Shown here: one piece after another, positions 1 through 9,700 of the stretch
Numbering within the stretch: the first letter of the stretch is position 1
Layout: every line of letters starts with the position of its first letter
Source: Gonapodya sp. JEL0774
Lineage: Eukaryota; Monoblepharomycota; Monoblepharidomycetes; Monoblepharidales; Gonapodyaceae
Length of the DNA stretch: 64,000 bases
Assembly (NCBI GenBank): GCA_027604505.1
Contig: JADIIX010000089.1
Coordinates: 22,809-86,808, forward strand
Direction: 5' to 3'
The notes under the pieces: generated by a model
What the model saw: the letters and a program-made list of their open reading frames with translations, nothing else
Told to the model about the DNA's origin: nothing
The model's database searches: none
Made by a program: the position numbers and the translations under genes

Positions 1-1
1 A

Positions 2-745
2 GCCCAAATCACCCCACCCGACGCTGTACCTAAGTATTTGGATCAAGAAGCGAGGACCAGAATACGGGAGGAGATAGTGGGTAGTACACCGCCGCTATAT
101 TTCTCCCCCCCCCCCCCGTTTGCCCTGTCCGCACTCAGTGTGTGGTGAAGTTCTCTCCAGAGGCACTCCGTTCCTTATCATTTCCCGTTCCCCGACCCAC
201 GCATGCACGCCCCCATGTTCCATGTTTCCGTTCGTTGCTCTCAGGCCCGTATACGTGACGACATCTCGGCAATGGCTGAGTCGCATAAAGCGGCTACGAC
301 GGGGTTTCAAGAGAGGGCCGCCAAGGTGTGGCAGGCGTATGAGAAGGTGGAACAGGTGGAGAATAAGGAGGTGGGTTGTGGGGTGCTGTGAGGGGGTGTG
401 GGTCTGTGAGACGGGTGCAACTTGGGCGTCCAGGTGTGACACTGCGCAACGTCAGTTGGCAAACTGCCGGGTTGTCCCTCTACCCAACATCCCTTATGCA
501 GTGCTAGTGTGGTGCGTCCTCAAGCGTGCATGTCCCCATGTTCAAACCTTCGCACATCTCACTTCACATTTCCCCACCCACTGACTCGTCCTTTGTTGCT
601 CGTTCTCCGCGGGGGGGGGGGGGGNNNNNNNNNNCCTGGACGCGCCATTCAGGCCCTGACCGCGCTGATCCAAGACTACGAGGTGGAGCACGGTGTCACG
701 ATAGAGAGCAGTGCGTACAGGAAAGTGCACACTGTGGTGTCGTAG
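2..745 (+). CDS. 3' end of an unrecognised gene (partial)
   Basis: Three coding pieces can be joined in phase: 2-76, 245-370 and roughly 653-745, ending in a TAG stop. The first two have clean splice sites (donor GTGGGT at 77, acceptor CTCTCAG before 245, donor GTGGGT at 371). The third piece may begin further upstream, because its left edge lies in or next to an assembly gap. The predicted peptide is highly charged and helical (for example KVWQAYEKVEQVENKE), which suggests a coiled-coil segment. No family is recognised. The 5' part lies outside the window. The two introns resemble each other in their 3' halves (CATGCACGCCCCCATGTTC-like and TTGTTGCTC-like strings). Confidence that this is coding is moderate; the function is unknown. 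Confidence 0.5.
625..634. other. assembly gap (10 N)
   Basis: Ten N bases directly follow a run of 14 G. The gap sits at the end of the second intron or the start of the third exon of the partial gene, so that exon boundary cannot be fixed. The homopolymer probably caused the break. Confidence 0.98.
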
Positions 746-953
746 CAGAACAGCAGGAAGGGTGCCCTGTCATGTGTCGTAGCAGAACAGCGGGAAGGTA
801 CCCTGTAATCAAAGTTGAGGATAAGAGTGTGGCGGCGAAGTAACACAGAGACACAGAACATTGCGAGACAGATCATGGTCACTGTTTCATTTGATGTGTA
901 TACAGAATACAGCTCAAGACATTGTTACTTTACTTGAATACCATCTGCGCATC

Positions 954-3900
954 TCAGTGTGCAGGTGGGACCCTCCTAGAAATTTCCGCTGCAAATTCAA
1001 CTTCATCCATATCAAAGCCTTCAAACTCTTGAAGGCTCCTTACTTTCTTCCTGAAACGTCTCTCCATCCTGAAGAGTAATACAGCATCAGCTCAAATAAG
1101 CACAAAGAAGAAAAAGAAATGTTGAGATCACAAAACCCACACACGGCAGGAGACAAAGTATATCTGTTGATCAGGATATCCAAGCTTCTCAAACTTGGGA
1201 GCCAAAAATGATTCAACCTCTTTTCGAAGGGTGTTCTTTGCATCCAGAAGATTTCTTTTATAAATTGAATCATCATCATCCTCATGCTCCATCCTATTGA
1301 TCTTTGCCTTCAGACTGATATCTGTCTTGCAGTGAACAAAAATGACAGGAATTTCAAAAGGAAATGCTGCAATTGTTTCGAGCATGCGCATTTCCCCTTC
1401 TGAAAACCTGCAGTGGGAATGCGCTCTTGAATTTTGTTTCAAAGCCCACTGAAGAAACCCAATCGTACCTGTTTCCTGTTACAATAACAACAGAATCAAA
1501 TGCAAAGAGTCTTTTGTCTTTCAAATATGTCAGAGAAGGATGTGCAACTGTGTCACACCCTGGGAGATCAAATAAATTAATGTCTGGTGGCAAATCATAC
1601 TTCCTAGTTATAATGGAACTCAGTCAGAGAGTCTAGAGCAAAGGGATATAGGATTTTTTCCTTACCGAATTGTATTTGTTGTCTCAATTTCACCAGTAGG
1701 GGCAGCCCCATCTTCCATATCACGCACTTGCCGTAACCTGGCACAAACTTAGTAAAAACTTGATGGCAATAGTAGAGATTCATAACTCACATATTGATAA
1801 TTGTGCTCTTGCCTGTTCCTGCCTTTCCACTTATTGCAACATTCTTCTTGTCACTGTCTACTCCCAACTCATATTTTGCCACATTGATAGCTTTCTCAAA
1901 CCACTTCTCAGCCTCAGAAAGATCTTTGTCTACCCCACATTCTCCATTATAAAAAAATGTCCCAAGTGCAAACTGTGCATCCAAGTTCCCAAATTCTCCA
2001 TTAGTTGCAGCTTTGTTGTACCAAAGGATAGCAGATTTGAAGTCCTTCACAAGCACACCCAGTCCATGCTGATAATAAAATGCTAGCCTTTCCTGAGCCT
2101 TGGAATTGCTCAACTCTGCAGCTCTCAAGAGTAGTTGGGAGGCTTCCTTCAAGTCCTGGGAATCTTCTGCAAGTTTGCAAAGATAAGATGGATCAGATTC
2201 ATTAATCTGAAGCTTTGGATATTCTGGAGTTTTTGGTTCTGAGCTGTAACTCCCAGCAAATGTTCAACCTTGAACTTTGTTTAAGGGTGGAAAATACTCA
2301 CACATGTTCAAAGATTCTCTGCTTAATGGTGGAGAATGTTGGCCTATGTTGGGGAGCATCCAATAAACACTCATTCATAAGTGTTTGAAGCCACAGTGGC
2401 ATGTTTGAGCCTTGTGGGAGGGAGGGTCGCATTCCATCAAAAATGATGTGCTGAAATACTGTTGGTGTGAGTCCCTTATATGGTTCCTCCTGTGTCCACA
2501 TCTTGAAAATGATAAAAAATTGTGAGCTATGAAGTATGGGCACACAATCCCTTGTTACATGACTTACTGCATATATTGATATGCCAAAAGCATAGACATC
2601 ATCCTCCATACTTGGGCCTTCACCTGCTAGACGTTCTGGCGACATAAAAGAAGCTGTACCAGGTGTACTGGCAGTATTTAGATCTGAAATCTCCCCACTT
2701 GTTGTAGCAGGAGCCACAGATTCCAATGGAGCAACTCTTTCTGTCTGTGAATATTGAACAGAATGACTGCAGAGTATGAAGAGCTTACGGAATATTAAAG
2801 AATCTCACCCCCAGGTTTACTGGCAAATGCGCTGTGACATTTCTCATTGTTGACTTTGCAAATCCAAAGTCAGTTATAACACCTCTTCCATTTTGAGACA
2901 CCAGAAGCTGTTGAGGCTTCACATCACAATGTACCACACCCTGGCCATGCAGATACTCAAGAGCCTCTGCAAAATCACGCAACTGTGATTGTAAAATGGG
3001 GGTATCCATTCATGATCAGTGCTAGCAAGAAAGTGATGAATGAGCACTTACAAGAATGAGTGTTGGAGCTGCTCTCTGAGGCCCTGCTGGAAATGTCTTC
3101 AGGTATTTTTGTGCATCTCCATTCTCCATAATGGGTGAAATGAATGTCCAAACAAGACCATCACGTATGACACCATAAAGTGGCAGAACCCTGGGAGATG
3201 TAACATTGAACCAAATTGCAGCCTCATTATTGAACTCCTAGCAGAGAGCAACACATCAGAAATTCTGTTAGATAATGACGACTGATTGACCTACTTTCTT
3301 ACTGTAACCCTCCCTCTGGAAATCAATTGTTTTAACGGCAACTGGAACCTTTTTAAGCCAAAGTCCCCGCCACACGGTCCCATATCCACCAGTACCAAGG
3401 ATTTGATCCCGCTTGCAAAAGACATCCCTCTCGTCGACCTCCCAAATTGCAGGAAGGCTGAGTTGACGCAGCTTGAAAGGTCTGGACCCTGTGCGGCCCC
3501 GCATTTCGTTCTTCTTCACAACTTTCGGCGGGGCCAAGGTAACAACTTTTTGGACGTTCAAATCTACAAGCCGCGCGTCGGTTTCCCAGGCGTTGGGGAA
3601 AGGTCGTCCGGTTTCCCATTCGTTGGGGACAGTACTTGCAGGCACATGGACAGACTCCGCAGGTCCACCATTGTCCGTGTCAACTGCGGCATTTGCAACG
3701 GGGAGTGAGAGATCTGTGAACGCTGTCTCGAGAACCACATGGTTGGTCGCCTCAACTGGTTCCTCGTCGGCACGCCTGTTGCCAGATTCCATCGCCTCGA
3801 CGGAGATGGTTTTCATACGGCGCGGTGGTTGGAGCCCCATTTGCGACGGGAGTGATTTGGTTCGTGGGTGGATGAGGGGGGGTCCTGAATCCTCCAATAT

Positions 3901-4239
3901 GCCATAATGTCCTGGGTGGAGTCCTGTCATGTTCGTGGGCAAGCCATATCGTGGGGGACTTGTCTTCTTGATCGCAGATAAATAATCGTAAAATTCCATA
4001 CTGTCTCTTGGGATTGCTCGCAGGGGCCGCCGCTGCGAGAAACCACCTAACCATGGTGGTGGGAACGAGTCTTCCGGAAACCGAGATTGGTCCACCGCCG
4101 CTGGTGGTAGTGGTAAGGGCCACGCTCTCAGTGGTGGTGGCCCCGAGTCTTCGTCCACAGCCGCCCGAGCCGCGCCTTCCACACCGATTTCTCCGCGATC
4201 CGGGTCGAATGCATCCGATTCTTTCTCGCGCGACTCCAT
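954..4239 (-). CDS. TKL-like kinase - Sel1 repeat - IRG-type GTPase fusion protein
   Basis: Ten exons (4239-3295, 3237-3052, 2982-2809, 2744-2568, 2501-2302, 2243-1791, 1737-1666, 1603-1469, 1407-1141, 1068-954) join with all phases closing, giving 907 aa. Residues 1-265 are disordered and proline-rich. The kinase spans about 275-560: glycine loop GTGGYG at 282, VAVK with Lys303, DFG at 415, SPE at 470. The catalytic loop reads HCDVKPQQ (395-402), so the usual Arg and Asn are Cys and Gln. Two Sel1-like repeats follow (about 595-680). The C-terminal third is an IRG-family GTPase: P-loop GKAGTGKS (700-707), an APTGEIETT-like switch, DLPG at 748-751 and a CKTD base-recognition motif. IRG proteins are known for cell-autonomous defence in animals; kinase-Sel1 proteins are common in some fungi. 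A defence or signalling role here is inference. The last donor (phase 2, GTGGGT) was chosen because it keeps the longest tail. Confidence 0.88.
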
Positions 4240-4620
4240 GCGGGGGCGGGTTTCTTGAATCTGGTGGGTTGGGTTGTTTGGGATGCTGTGTCGAATGGGG
4301 GGTGCTCAGCCCTTGCACCCTTTCTGCTGACATGGAATCAGCAAGGGAGCTGGGTAAATGAATCACACAATAATGCAATCTTTGGATAACACGTACTTTT
4401 ATGTCCTTCTATCGAGCAAACGCTCTAAACTTGATCTTATAGTCGTGCGACCCTTCCACACGGCGCCTTTTCAGTTTTGTCATTCCTTTTTCCGACCCCC
4501 GCCAAACCCCGCTCGCGCACCATGTCCCGCCCCTACGCAGAACCATCCACGTGATGTATTTTGCAGGTTGAAGCATACTTTGTTTGGGTGTACGCCATGT
4601 CGCCGGGCACAGGGGAACGC

Positions 4621-4668
4621 TGGACGGGGGAGGCAAGAGATGGCTGGACGGGGGAGGCAAGAGATGGC
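4621..4668 (+). repeat. 24-bp tandem repeat, two copies
   Basis: Two exact adjacent copies of a 24-base unit beginning TGGACGGGGGAGGC. It lies in intergenic DNA about 0.4 kb upstream of the kinase-GTPase gene. Confidence 0.95.
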
Positions 4669-5940
4669 CGGTGAAAGCAACACCGTCCGCGCAAGGGAGG
4701 ACCAATTCGTCGCGTAACCCCTTCCCGACACGAGTCCCGGACCACGCCAGTTGAAACACGGGGTTCCCGAACGCGACGAGGTCGTAGGTGTCGACGCACC
4801 CAGCCGAGCCCACGCCACGAGCCACACCAAAAAATAAGTACGGCTCGCCCCCATGCATGACACTCCACAATGGGGTCTGCTTCATCGTTCCCGTGACTCT
4901 GTATGCAGTTTTCACGTGTTGGCGTGCCCCCATCACTTCCCACGCTCGCGTTTGCGCTTCCGAGCCCAACACCGCCTCCTCGTCCCCCGCACATCGCGAT
5001 GCTCCTGCCGATCTCGCCGCATGGTCATGCCTACCACACGAAGGATGGATGTACGGCATCGGGGTGAGCACCGTGGTGCGCCGCGCGGGTGCACAACGAT
5101 CGGGCCTGGTCCCTGGGGGCGTGGTGCCCGGACACAGTGGAGGGTACTCGGGACTGGCACGTGCCATAGAGGTCGCTGGGCGGAACTGAACGGACAGACC
5201 GAGCCTGAGCCGCGGGGGTGACTATAAAGGGGGCGGTGGAAAAACTGGAACAAGGGGGTGTGCGCGGTGCCGTTGCCGGTGTCGGAGGTGTGGTGTGGAG
5301 GAGGGGTGGGTTCGCAAGGGGTAAGGTATCCTTGCACCGATCCAATCCAGCCGATCCCTCCTCGCAAATTCGCCGCTTCATTCACGCTTTTAACGCTCGG
5401 TGCTCATGGTGCTGCGAGGTGCGCTCGTCATCTTTCATGTGGGAACCAAATGCTCTGTGGTTCGCCCGAGTCCCCAGTCAAGACCGAGTCCCGACGCATG
5501 GTGCCCTTCCTCTGTCGGTCTGCCCATAACCATCACACCGAGCACTACAACTCCCACCTCCACGTCCACCCCTCCTTATCCCACATCGGCTACGCACTTC
5601 TCTTGTCCATCTCCGCGGTCCGCAAGCCCCCGCTGTGGCACCGCCCGCCTTTCCCGTCCGTCACCACACCACTGTGGGGCGCGGACTTTGACCCGCACAG
5701 GCAATCGCCCCGTCCGTCCCGTCGTGACCTCGCGCGCGGCACCTCTTTGTGCCCGCCCCATCGTGCATTACGCATCACGCGTGCCCCATACGATTGCCGC
5801 ACAGCACAAGGTTGTCCCACCCACTCCTTACCGTGACCCCGTCCCCGAAACCGAGTCACGATCCACGAGCCATGGTTCCACACGCGACGGGGGGGTATGC
5901 ATATCGGCGCGGTTCAGTGGTCAGTGTGTCAGTGGTCGGT

Positions 5941-6004
5941 GGGCGGTGGAGACGCCGACAGTGGACAGTGGACTAGTGGGTGGTGGAGACGCCGACAGTG
6001 GACA
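5941..6004 (+). repeat. imperfect direct repeat, 27-base units 37 bases apart
   Basis: Units at 5941-5967 and 5978-6004 share 26 of 27 bases and contain GGAGACGCCGACAGTGGACA. Shorter GTGGACAGTGGA-like strings continue to about 6024. This is low-complexity intergenic sequence. Confidence 0.9.
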
Positions 6005-6722
6005 GGTGAAAGTGGACAGTGGAGGATGCAACATTGTACCTTGCCCGCCTTGTTGGAGTGAAAGAATCAAGTGCAGCCCCCGGTCCTCGTGCCTAGTGTA
6101 CGGTAAAGTAAGAATTCAAAAGATACATCAAAAGGTATATAGATATTTCCTATATTTCTACCTCGGGCCGACGGGGATCATTCGCCTCCGGCGGACTGTG
6201 CCCGTCGGTGGCGCGTGGGCGAGGCCGGGGGGTGGGGTGGGGGTGGGGTGGGGGGGAAGAAGAAGAGGAGGGAGGGAGTAAGAGAGAAGAAGGCAGGGCA
6301 AGACAACAGAGAGAAGGGACGAGTCCATCCATCTGGAGGGGCCATGAACTGCAGGGTCCCGACAACGTCTCAGCAATAAAAGAAGAAGAAGAAAGAGAGA
6401 TCCGGCATGGAGATACTGCGGATTGTTGAGCTTGAAAGAGTAAAGACATCACAGACGAGTCGAGGGGTGTGGGATGGGACGATGGTGGTGGTGGTGGGAG
6501 GGAAGAAGGGAGAGATTGATGGACTCACCAGGGGAGAGAGAAAGAGAGGGGAAGAGAGGGGAAGAGAGGGGAAGGGGATAGTATAGAGGGATGGATGGGA
6601 GAGAGGGATGGAGCGGGGAAGGGGAGAAAAGAGAGGTGCCAGGTGGCCTGTGCACGACCACAGTCCGATCACTCCCTGGTGTCTTGAGTGAGTCTTCACC
6701 TTGCACCAGCACCACCACCACG

Positions 6723-9700
6723 ATGGAGTCGACCGAATGGGGAGAATCCAGGGACTCTGCAGATGCAGTGGATGCAGTGGATGCATTGGATGCACAGCCC
6801 TCTGCGCCACTCCCCCCTCCACCCTCCAGGGGCGTCTTTGCCGTCCCCGCAATTCCCATCAGACGTCTGCCGCCTGCCAACCCTCCCGACCCTCCCGACC
6901 CTGCCAACCCTCCCACTCCCACTCCCACTCCTCCCTCCTCCTCCGCCCCCACGCCCGCCCCCACTCCCTCCCCATCTCCTGCTCCAACTCCGGCCCCGCC
7001 TCCCCTCAACTACGAAAAACCTCACTGGAGCGGCCTCCCCAGAGATGTATGGTCATTGGAGGTCATCAAGCAAGGGTGAGTCGAATGGACAGGGCAGGGG
7101 GGAACACGGTCCCTCCACAAAGGGACGGGATTGGCAGGGGATGGTGATGGGGGGCTCAACACGGTCCCACGACAAGGGACAGAAGTCTCTCTCTCACCTC
7201 TCACCTCTCCTCCCTTCTCCCCCGCCCTCTCTCCCCCACCCTGCCCCTGCACCCCGCACCACGCACTCGCCCCCGCACCCCAAAAAGTCTCTCCCTCTCC
7301 ACCCTCGAACTCCCCTCCAACAAGGAATATCTCGTCGTCGGTCGACTGCCCTCGTGTGATGTTGAAATGGTCAGTAGATTATAAAGTGGATTTTGAGTAG
7401 GTCGTTGGTGTCCTTGTTTGCTCGTTTCCTCCGTACGGCCTTGTTCACCATACCGTCCCCCCCCACCCCTCACCAGGAACACCCCGTAAGTACTCTCCAC
7501 AAGGGAGATTGGGTGGCGGTGGATGGATGGATTGGATGGATTGGATGGATGGCATGTATGGCACGTATGGCGTGGCCGAGAACCGAGACCCTTGCGGTGC
7601 GGCGGGTCACAGGCACGGGGTGGACGGTGGAGGGGTGGTTGCTGGTCGTGGGGTGACGGTGATGGTGGTGGTCCACCGGAAACGACGGGACCACCGGGGA
7701 CGCGGGGTCGTGGTGCGTTGTGCGTTGTGCGTTGTGCGTGGTGCGTGGTGACGGAAACACACACGCACGGTACACGATCACGGCGGGTCACGGTCACCAC
7801 CACCACAGACAGACAGACGTACGAAGGAGATGAGTCGGAACCAACCACGCGACGCAACTCTCACACCCCCACCCATTTTACCGTTCCCGTTCCCCGTTCC
7901 CCGTTCCCCGTTCCTCGTTCCCCCTTCTCCTCCCCCCACCACCGGCAAAATAAAAATTCCCCCACAACCGCCCCCAAGTCCGTCTCCCGCCTGCACTGCG
8001 TCCTCCAGTTCCACGGTACCGACGGGTCACTCCACGTGTACGATTTGGGAACCGCGCATGGGACGAGGGTGAACAAGGTGGGTTGGTGGGTTGAAGGCGA
8101 GGCTTGCGGGGGGGAGAGGGGGGAGGGGCAAAGGGGGAATGGGGATGGGGTAAGGATGGGTAGGTGGGTCGGGAGATGGGGAGGGGCAAAGGTGGAATGG
8201 ACACGGGAGGCGGGAGGAGGGAGGAGGGAGGCGGGCGCGCGGTCTGTTGTTGGGTGCCGTGTGCCGTGCGCCGTGTGCCGTGTACCGTGTGCTGTGTGGG
8301 GAATCCCCCGGGCGGGCCCAGGTGCTTTGCGATGTGGATCCGAGTGTCTGATGGTGGCTCTACGCGGCACACCAGCACACGCGTGCGGTGTGTGGTGTGG
8401 CCCCTGTTCTCTTCCCGCTACCCCGTCCCCGTCGTGGCCGCCACCGTGTCGTCCCCGCCGTGGAGCCCATGGCGTCCCGGCCCTTCCTTGCGACTCGCCC
8501 AACACTCGGACCGGAGTCGCGGCGGGGCGGGGTGTGATGAGGGTTTGCAAGGGGACCGGACTGCACTGGACTGCACGAGACGGGACGGGACTGGATCTGG
8601 ATCTGGAACTGGAACTGGAATGGTTCTCGAGAGGTGATGGTTGGAGGTGGGAGGTGGGTGCGGGGGCTCCTCCCGATACCAACACACCACCTCGCACCCA
8701 GCAACCCCGCAACCCCGCAAACCCCCCCTCTCCCGACACGACGGAAACGATCCGACGTCGCGTTTCTTTCCGTGTTTTTGGTTTTTGTAGTGTGCTCAGT
8801 TGGGGCCGATTGTGTTTTGTTCTTTCCATGTTTGGACTCGGTTCACTCACTCTCCCCATACCCACACCCTCAACACTCCTGCCCCCCCAAGACCACCCTG
8901 CCCCCCCACACCCACCACCGCCTCCACCCGGGCGACCACCTCCGCCTCGGCGCCTCGACCCGCACCCTCGTCGTCTCTGGCGGCCCGCCTCCAGAACGCT
9001 CACGGGGGGCCACGGGGGACGGAGACGACGAGGATGGCGAGGATGGCGAGGACGCGACTGTGCGGGGGGCCCCGCGCGCGGCAGTACCGGTGGCCACGCC
9101 GACACAGGCGGAAGACTTGCACACCGTGACGTGGGGGTTCGGGGAGGACGCGCAGGACGAGGACGGCGGGGTGGAGGCGGATGGAGGGGTGGATGAGGTG
9201 GTGGAGGTGGATGAGGGGATGGTGGGTTGGGTTGGAGGGAATTGGGGGGGTAGTTGAGGGTGTTGCGGATATTTGCTGGTGGGCATGGTTGGTGTGGAAA
9301 GGTGGCGCCCGGTCCTACCTTGGTTGGATTTATTTGCGAGTCCCCACTGCCGATCACAACGGTGGATCGCAGTGGGGTAAGGGGAAGGGGAAGGGGGATA
9401 TCCGTTGCAACGTGCAACCCAACAAGCCACCCGTTACACCTGCCCGGCCCGACAGTGTCCTCCCTCGCTACCAGCGGTGGCGGGGCTCCGGTCCCGGGTC
9501 CCGGGTCCCGCATCGTGGTGTGGTGTGGTGTGGTGTGTCGTTGTTGACGAGTTGACCGTGGCTCGTGACTTGTGGCTCATCGTTTCGGTCCTTCCCCTCC
9601 TACTATGGGATCTGTACACCTCCCGCACCCAAACCGAACATCCATCTGCACTCGCACGAACTAACCGGTGATTGGCACCACTCTACCGTTACGCCCAACC

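Larger units (their letters stand above)
4240..6722. other. GC-rich low-complexity intergenic region
   Basis: This 2.5-kb divergent intergenic stretch between the kinase-GTPase gene and kanadaptin is GC-rich with G- and C-runs and short tandem repeats. Long open frames occur on both strands but look composition-driven. A minus-strand stretch near 4730-4930 (containing WSVMHGGEPYLFFG) is faintly like a carboxylesterase C-terminus, but no start, splice pattern or neighbouring exon supports it. No confident gene is seen. Confidence 0.5.

Noticed and set aside
5400-6281. 293-aa plus-strand open frame
   Set aside because: Composition-driven Pro/Ser/Thr/Arg frame in GC-rich DNA, overlapped by other long frames on both strands; no motif and no homologous segment recognised.
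7104-7168. ACACGGTCCC string repeated at 7104, 7159 and 62357
   Set aside because: A ten-base match in GC-rich intronic DNA, not tied to gene orientation, is too short to claim an introner or regulatory element.
7861-9513. 550-aa minus-strand open frame
   Set aside because: Antisense to the kanadaptin exons and introns; its proline-rich content mirrors the repeat-filled introns and the FHA exons on the plus strand explain the conserved sequence.
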